From an uncultured Collinsella sp. (GTDB lineage: Bacteria; Actinomycetota; Coriobacteriia; Coriobacteriales; Coriobacteriaceae), in contig CABUSE010000029.1 in NCBI GenBank assembly GCA_902494135.1, forward strand, positions 1 through 12,593: a DNA stretch of 12,593 nt, in the 5' to 3' direction. Of this stretch, positions 1 through 6,465 are shown one piece after another. The position numbers were made by a program, and so were the translations under genes. Below the pieces are notes generated by a model, which ran no database searches, was not told the DNA's origin, and saw nothing but the letters and a program-made list of their open reading frames with translations. Within the stretch, counting starts at the first letter, position 1; every line of letters begins with the position of its first letter.

Positions 1-1
1 C

Positions 2-64
2 GCCACGGGTGCGCCCGCGCTTTCCGTCGCGCCCGATTTTGCCGGGAAGGGAGGCGAGCTGTAA
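2..64 (+). CDS. gatA: GatA C-terminal end (partial), amidotransferase subunit A
   Basis: An open frame enters from the left edge, reads 20 codons ending in Gly-Gly-Glu-Leu, and stops at TAA 62-64. The stop shares its last base with the gatB ATG (TAATG), the usual sign of translational coupling. The visible residues are too few to identify a family by sequence. The call rests on position: gatA normally precedes gatB in a gatCAB operon. GatA would be the amidase-signature subunit that releases ammonia from glutamine for GatB. The start and catalytic residues lie outside the window. Confidence 0.7.
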   Translation, partial: ATGAPALSVAPDFAGKGGEL

Positions 65-1740
65 TGAAGGAGCTTTCCGAGGTCCTGCAGGATTGGGAGG
101 CCGTGATCGGCCTGGAGATCCATACCGAGCTCACCGCACTCGATACCAAGATGTTCTGCAATTGCAAGCTCAGCCACGATGACGAGCCCAACGCCAACGT
201 GTGCCCGGTGTGCCTGGGCCTGCCCGGCGCCCTGCCGGTGCCCAACAAGCGCGCCATCGAGAGCATCGTCAAGGCCGGTCTCGCCACCAACTGCGAGATC
301 CAGCGCCACTCGATGTTCTACCGCAAGCACTACTTCTATCCCGATATGGCCAAGAACTTCCAGACCACGCAGGGTCCGGTCGCCTTTGCCATGTACGGTC
401 ACCTTGATCTGGATGTGACCGGTCGCGGTGCCGCCGAGCGCCCCGACTGCGCGTTTGGCGAGGCCGAGGCCCAGAGTCTGGCGAGCGCCTCGGCCAACGC
501 CGAGGGCCTGTCCACGTCCATGACGTCGACCATGCGCGAAGGCAACCAGCGTGCCGGCCATCTGGCCAGCTATGACGCGTCCAGCCTGCAGATGCCCGAG
601 CGTCGCGAGGACGGTTCCTACACGGTGCCCATCCGCATCCTGCGCATCCACATGGAGGAGGACGCCGCCAAGATGGTCCACGTGGGCGGTGCCGAGGGCC
701 GCATTACCGCTGCGGCCGAGTCGCTCGTCGACTACAACCGCTGCGGCACGCCTTTGATTGAGCTCGTGACTGAGCCCGACTTGCGCACGCCCGAGGAAGC
801 GCGCCTGTTTATGGAGAAGCTCCGTCGCATCTTTGTGACGCTGGGCATTTCCGATTGCTCCATGGAGAAGGGTTCCATGCGCTGCGATGGCAACGTGTCG
901 CTGCGCCGCCGCGGCGAGACCAAGCTGGGCACCAAGACCGAGCTCAAGAACCTCAACTCGTTTAAGAGCCTGCACGATGGCCTTGCCTACGAGATCTGCC
1001 GTCAGGCTGAGGTGCTCGAGGAGGGCGGAATCATCTACCAGGAGACCCGTCACTGGGAGCCCAGCCGCAAGCGCACCGTGGTCATGCGTGTGAAGGAGAC
1101 GGCCGACGACTATCGCCTGTTCCCTGATCCCGATCTGGCGCCGTTCGATCTGGACGATGAGTTCATCGACCGCTGCCGTGGCGAGATTCCCGAGCTGCCC
1201 GATGCCAAGCGCGCTCGTTTTGAGGCTGACTTTGGCATTAAGGCGGCCGATGCCGAGCAGATCGCTGGCGACCCGGAGTTTGCCGAGTTCTTTGAGGCCG
1301 CCGCTGCCGGTATGGCTGGCAAAGAGGCCCAGACGGTCGCAAACCTGCTGGTGAACGAGATGATCGCCTACCTTAAGGGCGCGGGTGTGTCGCTGGCCGA
1401 GTCCGGTATTGCACCGGCTCAGGTGGCGGCGCTGGCCAAGCTGCTGGCGACCGATGCCATCAGCTCCAATCAGGCGCACGAGGTCTTTGAGGCCATGGCC
1501 CAGACCGGCGACGACCCCAACAAGATCGTCGACGAGCGCGGCATGCGTCAGGTGAGCGATGCCGGTGCGTTGCAGCCGATTGTGGACGAGGTGCTGGCAA
1601 ATTGTGCCGATCAGGCGCAGCAGTATCGTGACGGCAACCAGAAGGTCATCGGCTTTTTGGTGGGCCAGTGCATGAAGGCGAGCCGCGGCAAGGGCAACCC
1701 GAAGCTCTTCAACGAGTTGCTGATAACGTCGCTCTCGTAA
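64..1740 (+). CDS. gatB: Asp-tRNA(Asn)/Glu-tRNA(Gln) amidotransferase subunit B
   Basis: GatB is the kinase/transamidase subunit of GatCAB. It phosphorylates the misacylated Glu on tRNA-Gln (or Asp on tRNA-Asn) and amidates it with ammonia from GatA, in the cytoplasm. Visible family marks are VIGLEIH near residue 14 and the zinc-type cysteines C32, C34, C47 and C50. Others are YPDMAKNFQTTQ at 92-103, RIHMEEDAAK at 194-203, GTPLIELVTEPD at 228-239, then GTKTELKNLNSF and DYRLFPDPDL. The tail from about residue 410 fits the helical and YqeY-like tRNA-binding region. At 558 aa it is longer than the usual 475-500 aa, because about 75 residues (roughly 104-182) are inserted before the RIHMEEDA motif. 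The ATG overlaps the gatA stop and follows a GGGAGG-type ribosome site at 50-54. A terminator hairpin follows the stop, so gatB probably ends the operon. Confidence 0.97.
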   Translation: MKELSEVLQDWEAVIGLEIHTELTALDTKMFCNCKLSHDDEPNANVCPVCLGLPGALPVPNKRAIESIVKAGLATNCEIQRHSMFYRKHYFYPDMAKNFQTTQGPVAFAMYGHLDLDVTGRGAAERPDCAFGEAEAQSLASASANAEGLSTSMTSTMREGNQRAGHLASYDASSLQMPERREDGSYTVPIRILRIHMEEDAAKMVHVGGAEGRITAAAESLVDYNRCGTPLIELVTEPDLRTPEEARLFMEKLRRIFVTLGISDCSMEKGSMRCDGNVSLRRRGETKLGTKTELKNLNSFKSLHDGLAYEICRQAEVLEEGGIIYQETRHWEPSRKRTVVMRVKETADDYRLFPDPDLAPFDLDDEFIDRCRGEIPELPDAKRARFEADFGIKAADAEQIAGDPEFAEFFEAAAAGMAGKEAQTVANLLVNEMIAYLKGAGVSLAESGIAPAQVAALAKLLATDAISSNQAHEVFEAMAQTGDDPNKIVDERGMRQVSDAGALQPIVDEVLANCADQAQQYRDGNQKVIGFLVGQCMKASRGKGNPKLFNELLITSLS

Positions 1741-1744
1741 ATGG

Positions 1745-1885
1745 GAACCCGGGAGCCCCGGCAGGGCGGGTGCTTCCTCAAAATTTCGAACAGTCCTGCG
1801 CAAGACGAAGGCCACATTAAGTGGCCTTCTTTGCGTGCGGAACTCATTTTGAGCAAGCACCCGCCCTGCCGGGGCTCCCGGGTTC
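1745..1885. repeat. 141-bp long inverted repeat enclosing the gat terminator
   Basis: Arms 1745-1784 and 1846-1885 are inverted copies. The outer 31 bases (1745-1775 against 1855-1885) match perfectly, one mismatch follows (1776/1854), and then 8 more bases match. The 61-bp spacer holds a separate hairpin. The outer arms are very GC-rich. The left arm begins 5 bp after the gatB stop. The structure could be a non-autonomous palindromic element or a composite transcription-end structure. No clear target-site duplication is visible. Confidence 0.85.
1807..1831 (+). terminator. Rho-independent terminator of the gat operon
   Basis: A perfect 9-bp stem (1807-1815, GAAGGCCAC, against 1821-1829) closes an ATTAA loop and is followed by a short T run. 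CGCAA before it and TTGCG after it can extend the stem. It lies 67 bp past the gatB stop, inside the larger inverted repeat. The complementary reading has only weak T-richness, so termination is more likely on the + strand. Confidence 0.7.
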
Positions 1886-1930
1886 TGTGACGACTCGGCC
1901 GTTCGGGTCAGGCGGGCTGATAGGAAAGAT

Positions 1931-1964
1931 GGTGACGGAGGCGCCACTGGCACCTCCACCTTTT
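1931..1964 (+). terminator. Terminator-like hairpin before the DUF4143 gene
   Basis: GGAGG-C-GCC (1937-1945) pairs with GGC-A-CCTCC (1949-1957) around an ACT loop, with one C/A mismatch. GGTG before and ACC after give partial extra pairing, and TTTT follows. There is no gene between the gatB terminator and this hairpin, so it may be a back-up terminator that shields the next gene. Confidence 0.45.
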
Positions 1965-1996
1965 GAATGTGATGAAAGTGTGGCGAAATGAGCTTA

Positions 1997-2071
1997 AAAC
2001 TTCCGTAAATGTGATAAATGTCACATTTTACCTAGGGTAAAATGTGGGAAATATCACGTTTACGGAAGTTT
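1997..2071. promoter_or_regulatory. Large dyad operator upstream of the DUF4143 ATPase
   Basis: Arms 1998-2032 and 2036-2070 form an inverted repeat of 35 bases with 5 mismatches around a 3-base centre. Position 1997 pairs with 2071 as well. The left arm carries its own dyad, AAATGTGA-N6-TCACATTT (2007-2028). Its core TGTGA-N6-TCACA matches the consensus spacing of CRP/FNR-family operators. The right arm carries a degenerate copy (GTGGGAAATATCAC). The structure ends 20 bp before the start codon, so a bound protein or an RNA hairpin would block expression of the gene. Confidence 0.6.
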
Positions 2072-2090
2072 CTTTGCGGGAGGTTCGGCC

Positions 2091-3455
2091 ATGCAGCGAG
2101 ATATCATTGCCAAGCTTAACGCTTGGAAAGCGTCAGAATATCGTAAGCCGCTTATCCTTAAGGGGGCGCGCCAGGTTGGAAAGACGTGGGCGCTTAAGGA
2201 GTTCGGCCGAACCTCGTACATCAATTTCGTGTATCTGACGCTCGAGGAGCCGTCACCTGGGGTACAGAGCGAGTACGCTCAGTTTTTCGAAGGTACGCGC
2301 GATCCTCGACGGATCATCTCAAATCTTTCCCTGGCACTTGGACAGCCTATCGATCCCGGCGAGACGCTGCTTATTATTGATGAGATCCAGGATTGTCCTT
2401 CTGCAGTCGGCGCCCTTAAATACTTCTGTGACGAGGCCCCCGAGTATCACGTCGCATGTGCAGGGTCTTTGTTGGGCGTTCGCTTGTCCCGTGAGACCAG
2501 CGCTTTTCCGGTGGGAAAGGTCGAGTTCATGGAGATGCGCCCCATGAGCTTTTCCGAGTTTCTGAAAGCCGAGGGCGCTGCAAACTACGACGAATACCTT
2601 GGCGGCCTGGATCAGATCGAGACAGTGCCCGATTTCTTCCATGTCCGTCTCGTCGAGCATCTTCGTCGTTATTTTGCATGCGGCGGCATGCCAGAGGCTC
2701 TTGGCCGGTGGACGGAGACGGGCGATATCGTTCAGGTCGATAAGGTGTTGTCTGATCTCTTGGATTCCTACGAGCGCGATTTTGCCAAGCATGGTGGCCG
2801 TGCGCAGTTCGCCAAGCTTTCGCAAATATGGAACTCGATTCCAGCTCAGTTGGCGCGCGAGAACAAAAAGTTCGTTTGGGGTGCGGTGCGCGAGGGGGCT
2901 CGTGCTCGAGAATACGAGGATGCTCTGGAATGGCTTGCCGATGCTGGGCTCATCACGGCGGTTCGCCTTAATGCTGCCGGTGGTGTGCCGCTCTCTGCGT
3001 ACGATGACCTCAAGGCATTTAAAGTCTACTGTCTTGATGTCGGCTTGCTGCGCCGCATGGCAAGGCTGGATGCGTCCGCTTTTGCCATCTCGGATGCGCT
3101 ATTTTCGGAGTTCAAAGGTTCGTTCGCCGAGAACTATGTGCTTCAGGCATTACTTTCACAGTTAGATGCTGCTCCGCGTTATTGGACAAACGAGAAGCCG
3201 AAGCACGAAGTCGATTTTTTGATTCAAGTCGGAAACGAAATCGTTCCCGTCGAGGTCAAATCGGGAGAGGTCGTTCATTCCAAGAGCCTTAAGTACTATG
3301 CCGACAAGCATGCGGAGACGACTCCATTGAGGGTCCGCTACTCACTTAAGAACCTAAAGCTCGACGACGGGGTGCTCAACATTCCGTTGTATTTGGCTGA
3401 TCGATCTGTCCCTCTTATCAAAAAGGCGCTTGATTGTGCGCATCTTGACGTTTAG
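2091..3455 (+). CDS. AAA_14/DUF4143 family ATPase
   Basis: This matches the widespread 'ATP-binding protein, DUF4143' family (AAA_14 followed by DUF4143), whose cellular job is not established. The Walker A motif GARQVGKT is at residues 25-32. Walker B LLIIDEIQ is at 93-100 (D97, E98), and a sensor-1-like AGS is at 124-126. The C-terminus carries a PD-(D/E)XK-like pattern: E347 in AENYV, D375 in EVDFLI, then E388 and K390 in VEVKSG. It therefore may be a nuclease-like fold, though activity is unproven in the family. The 454-aa length is about normal. GGGAGG at 2078-2083 sets the ATG at 2091. The gene stands alone, between a large dyad operator and a convergent araC gene. Its third codon positions look less GC-biased than those of its neighbours, which is compatible with horizontal transfer. 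No signal peptide or membrane segment is seen. Confidence 0.88.
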   Translation: MQRDIIAKLNAWKASEYRKPLILKGARQVGKTWALKEFGRTSYINFVYLTLEEPSPGVQSEYAQFFEGTRDPRRIISNLSLALGQPIDPGETLLIIDEIQDCPSAVGALKYFCDEAPEYHVACAGSLLGVRLSRETSAFPVGKVEFMEMRPMSFSEFLKAEGAANYDEYLGGLDQIETVPDFFHVRLVEHLRRYFACGGMPEALGRWTETGDIVQVDKVLSDLLDSYERDFAKHGGRAQFAKLSQIWNSIPAQLARENKKFVWGAVREGARAREYEDALEWLADAGLITAVRLNAAGGVPLSAYDDLKAFKVYCLDVGLLRRMARLDASAFAISDALFSEFKGSFAENYVLQALLSQLDAAPRYWTNEKPKHEVDFLIQVGNEIVPVEVKSGEVVHSKSLKYYADKHAETTPLRVRYSLKNLKLDDGVLNIPLYLADRSVPLIKKALDCAHLDV

Positions 3456-3491
3456 ATCCTGGGTGAGCTGACGGGCGGCGGCTAATTAATC

Positions 3492-3512
3492 GCTCCGTTA
3501 CGGCCAGGGAGC
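3492..3512. terminator. Weak hairpin between convergent genes
   Basis: GCTCC (3492-3496) pairs with GGAGC (3508-3512) over an 11-base loop, in the 64-bp gap between the convergent DUF4143 and araC genes. On the minus strand it is followed by ATTAATTAG, which is AT-rich but not a T run. It could be a poor terminator for araC. Nothing else is seen in this gap. Confidence 0.3.
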
Positions 3513-3519
3513 TTGGGCC

Positions 3520-4524
3520 TTAGCGATGCTTGCTTCGCCAAGCCGTGGGTGTCATGCCGGTATGTTGCTTGAAGGCTTGGGCGAAGGCGGCTTGCTGAGG
3601 GTAGCCTAGACGCTCTGCCACCTGCGCTATCGTGAGCGAGCTATCGGCCAAAAGGTCCTGTGCTCGCTCCATGCGGCGTCTGCGAATGTAGGCGCCCAGG
3701 GACTCGCCGGTTTGGGCCTTAAAGGTGGCGCATAGTTTGGAGCGGCTTGTGTAGAGCTTCTCGGCCACCTCGTTGATGCCCACACGTCTGCCTTTGTCGA
3801 GCGCGCGCTCAATCATCTCCGTTGCTTCTTCGGCAATGGTCATGCTGACGCGTGTGTCTGCCGCCTGCCGCGCCTGCTTGTGGGCCGCGCACGAACAGGC
3901 GAGCTCCGCGACCATGGCCTCCACGATGCCCTGCATATAGACGTGTCCGCCTACGGTGCGGGCGCGGTCCTCGTTAATCCGGCGCAGCGTGTGGCAGATG
4001 GCAGACGTTGCCTCCTCGTGCCATGGCTCGGCAAACGCCTCAAAGATTCCCGCGAACTCGGTGGGATAGCGGTGCTCCAGTTCGTCAAAATATCCAGGCA
4101 AAAAGAGCACCGAGCGCGAGTGATAAAGCTCCCCCGCAAACAGCGGGCTTAATTCCTCGCCACAGCTATCTTGGATAAAGCTGCAAACGGCATTGTTTGG
4201 CCACGGTCCATGCAATGGTTTGAGGTTCGCGGGCGTTATGCCAGCCTCGGGCATGCATGTAAGTGTGGGCGCGCTGACTTCGCTCACGCAGGCGTATGGC
4301 TCGGGTGTGTATTCGGCCAGGTACATATCGTGCGTCGGTGTGATGAAATGCTCCATGACGATGCAGGCGGGGGAGAGAGGCATGATCCATGCGCGGCCGT
4401 GCGCCCGGTCGTTTGCCACCTCGCCAGTAAAGACGGCACCCTTGCCAGTAAGCTCCAAGCCAAATTGCTCAAACTGCGGTGCGTAGAGCTCGGTTATGTC
4501 GGTCGCTGCCCGCCGTATTTGCAA
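3520..4524 (-). CDS. AraC-family transcriptional regulator
   Basis: A 334-aa regulator with a C-terminal AraC/XylS DNA-binding domain. The first helix-turn-helix is near residues 250-271 (INEVAEKLYTSRSKLCATFK). The second is near 298-320 (TIAQVAERLGYPQQAAFAQAFK), followed by the family ending HTGMTPTAWR. Residues 1-225 would form the effector/dimer region. It is rich in Cys and aromatic residues and not otherwise recognised. The start is a TTG at 4524-4522, preceded on the minus strand by AAAGGAAAGGGA at good spacing. No ATG close to it in frame is better. It is divergent from the ABC pair, and two direct repeats in the gap overlap its start codon. The likely role is activation of the transporter genes with autorepression, as with YbtA beside ybtPQ. 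That analogy is inference from gene layout and the ligand is unknown. Confidence 0.9.
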   Translation of the reverse strand: MQIRRAATDITELYAPQFEQFGLELTGKGAVFTGEVANDRAHGRAWIMPLSPACIVMEHFITPTHDMYLAEYTPEPYACVSEVSAPTLTCMPEAGITPANLKPLHGPWPNNAVCSFIQDSCGEELSPLFAGELYHSRSVLFLPGYFDELEHRYPTEFAGIFEAFAEPWHEEATSAICHTLRRINEDRARTVGGHVYMQGIVEAMVAELACSCAAHKQARQAADTRVSMTIAEEATEMIERALDKGRRVGINEVAEKLYTSRSKLCATFKAQTGESLGAYIRRRRMERAQDLLADSSLTIAQVAERLGYPQQAAFAQAFKQHTGMTPTAWRSKHR

Positions 4525-4553
4525 AAGCGTCCCTTTCCTTTGCAGAAACGTCC
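4518..4553. promoter_or_regulatory. AraC-type direct-repeat operator
   Basis: TTTGCAAAAGCGTCC (4518-4532) and TTTGCAGAAACGTCC (4539-4553) match at 13 of 15 positions and start exactly 21 bp apart. That is two helical turns, the classic layout for an AraC-family dimer. The first copy covers the TTG start of the regulator. The second ends 9 bp before the weak -35 candidate of the ABC genes. Confidence 0.6.
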
Positions 4554-4562
4554 ACGCCTGGC

Positions 4563-4591
4563 TTGATTGTGAGCCATGGCTAACACATCAA
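4563..4591 (+). promoter_or_regulatory. Weak, probably activator-dependent promoter for the ABC pair
   Basis: TTGATT (4563-4568), a 17-bp spacer and CATCAA (4586-4591) are the best plus-strand pair in the gap. The -10 is poor. A weak core promoter just downstream of an AraC-type site suits class II activation. This is the least certain of the promoter calls. Confidence 0.3.
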
Positions 4592-4619
4592 TGATAAGTT
4601 CATTACGGTTAACTCTCAA
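4591..4619 (-). promoter_or_regulatory. Promoter of the araC-type gene
   Basis: On the minus strand, TTGAGA (4619-4614), a 17-bp spacer and TATCAT (4596-4591) form a good sigma-A-like promoter. Transcription would begin near 4584, about 60 nt before the TTG start. The direct repeats then lie downstream of the start site, where a bound regulator would repress its own gene. Confidence 0.55.
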
Positions 4620-4638
4620 GCCGTTAGAAAGGAATCTC

Positions 4639-6465
4639 ATGGCAAAGGGATCAAAAAGGGAAGGCGGCGGTATCGGCGAGCTGCTTGCATATGCCGGCGA
4701 TCGTAAATTCCTAACGTATTTGGGCATGGCGCTCTCGGCGCTCTCGCAGCTGCTGAGCTTTGGCCCGTACGTGTGCATCTGGTTTGTCGCGCGAGACCTT
4801 ATCGCTGTGGCGCCTAACTGGAGCGAAGCCACCGATATCGCGATGTATGGCTGGTGGGCCGTTGGTTTTGCCCTGGCAAGCATCGTAGTTTATTTCGTGG
4901 GGCTCATGTGTACGCACCTGTCTGCGTTTCGCTGTGCGTCCAATATTCGCAAGACTACGAGCGAGCACCTGCTTAAGCTGCCGCTTGGCTACTTTGACAC
5001 GCACGCCACCGGTGAGCTGCGTCGTGTTGTAGACGGATGTGCCGCTTCCACCGAGACTTTGCTCGCACACATGCTGCCCGATATCGCCGGCGCCACCGCC
5101 ATGGTCGCAGGCCTACTCGTGCTGCTTTTCGCCCTCGATTGGCGTTTGGGGGTGGCATGCCTTATCTCGGTCGTCGTTTCGCTTGGCGCCATGGCCACCA
5201 TGATGAGCGGCAAAGGCGCCGAGTTCATGAAGGCCTACATGGGAGCGCTGGTCAAGATGAACAAGACCGGCACCGAATACGTACGCGGCATCCCCGTGGT
5301 CAAGGTGTTTCAGCAGACGGTCTACTCCTTCAAGGCCTTCCACGATGCGATTGCCGAATACGCCGACATGGCACAAAGCTATGCGGGCACGTTCTGCCGA
5401 GGTCCGCAGGTACTCAACCTTACCGCGCTCAATGGTCTTGTGGCATTCCTGCTGCCCGTGGCGTTGCTGTTGGCGCCGGGCGAGACGGACTTCGCGCATT
5501 TTATGGCAAACTTCACGTTTTACGCGATTTTTTCGGCCGTGGTGCCGACGGCCATGACCAAGCTCATGTTTGTGGGCGAGGCCTCTCAGATGAGTGCCGA
5601 TTCGCTGGCTCGCATCCGAAGCATCATGGATTCCAAGCAGCTCTCCGTGCCCGCCCAACCCAAGCACCCTGCCGGCGGCGACGTGCGATTTGAGGACGTG
5701 AGCTTTACCTACGAGGGCGCCGAAGCGCCTGCTGTCAACCATGCGAGTTTTAGCGTTTCCGCGGGTAGCACCCTCGCCCTGGTGGGTCCCTCGGGTGGCG
5801 GTAAATCAACCTGCGCAAGCCTGATCCCGCGTTTTTGGGATGTTTCCTCGGGTCGAGTGCTCGTAGGCGGTGTGGACGTTCGCGATATGGATCCACACGA
5901 GCTTATGGACCAGGTCGCCTTCGTGTTCCAGACCAACCAGCTGTTCCGGCAAACACTTGCCGATAACGTGCGCGCCTCCAAGCCTACGGCCACTAACGAC
6001 GAAGTGCGTGCGGCCCTCTCCGCAGCTCAGTGCGACGACATTGTGGCCAAGCTCCCACAGGGCATCAATACCATGCTCGGTGCCGGCGGGGCGTACCTTT
6101 CGGGCGGCGAGGTCCAACGCGTGGCACTCGCCCGCGCGATCCTTAAAGACGCGCCTATCGTGGTGCTCGATGAGGCCACGGCGTTTGCCGATCCCGAGAA
6201 CGAGGCACTCATCCAGCGCGCCTTTAGCAAGCTGGCGGCGGGTCGCACGGTCATTATGATTGCGCACCGGCTCTCGACTGTAGTGGGCGCAGACCAAATC
6301 GTGGTGCTCAACCAAGGCAGCGTGCAGGAGTCGGGTACCCATGCCGAGTTGCTGTCCCAAGAGGGTCTGTATGCCAAGATGTGGGCCGAATACGAACAGG
6401 CCGCAAGCTGGAAAATCACTGCAGCGACCGCGGATGCCGCCGTTACGAAGGGAGGCGAGGCCTAA
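4639..6465 (+). CDS. ABC transporter, fused permease/ATPase, first subunit (YbtP/IrtA-like)
   Basis: A 608-aa half-transporter of exporter fold. Six membrane segments lie near residues 25-50, 71-91, 147-166, 170-190, 257-279 and 291-311, followed by a nucleotide-binding domain. Walker A GPSGGGKST is at 383-391, and the signature LSGGE is at 487-491. Walker B has D511 with catalytic E512, and the H-loop is H543. After Walker B it reads ATAFADPENE in place of the usual ATSALD D-loop. As I recall, that variant is common in the siderophore-linked YbtPQ/IrtAB group. I chose ATG 4639 because AGAAAGGAA precedes it. The in-frame ATG 63 bases upstream lies inside the promoter region and lacks a ribosome site. 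The stop abuts the next ATG, so the two subunits are translationally coupled and probably form a heterodimer. Siderophore or other metal-chelate import is plausible, but drug export is not excluded. Confidence 0.9.
   Translation: MAKGSKREGGGIGELLAYAGDRKFLTYLGMALSALSQLLSFGPYVCIWFVARDLIAVAPNWSEATDIAMYGWWAVGFALASIVVYFVGLMCTHLSAFRCASNIRKTTSEHLLKLPLGYFDTHATGELRRVVDGCAASTETLLAHMLPDIAGATAMVAGLLVLLFALDWRLGVACLISVVVSLGAMATMMSGKGAEFMKAYMGALVKMNKTGTEYVRGIPVVKVFQQTVYSFKAFHDAIAEYADMAQSYAGTFCRGPQVLNLTALNGLVAFLLPVALLLAPGETDFAHFMANFTFYAIFSAVVPTAMTKLMFVGEASQMSADSLARIRSIMDSKQLSVPAQPKHPAGGDVRFEDVSFTYEGAEAPAVNHASFSVSAGSTLALVGPSGGGKSTCASLIPRFWDVSSGRVLVGGVDVRDMDPHELMDQVAFVFQTNQLFRQTLADNVRASKPTATNDEVRAALSAAQCDDIVAKLPQGINTMLGAGGAYLSGGEVQRVALARAILKDAPIVVLDEATAFADPENEALIQRAFSKLAAGRTVIMIAHRLSTVVGADQIVVLNQGSVQESGTHAELLSQEGLYAKMWAEYEQAASWKITAATADAAVTKGGEA

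Noticed and set aside
2319..2825. 168-aa minus-strand open frame inside the DUF4143 gene
   Set aside because: It is antisense to a motif-complete ATPase and has no recognisable features.
4576..4638. Extended start of the first ABC subunit
   Set aside because: These 63 bases overlap the promoter region and araC promoter and have no ribosome site, whereas ATG 4639 does.
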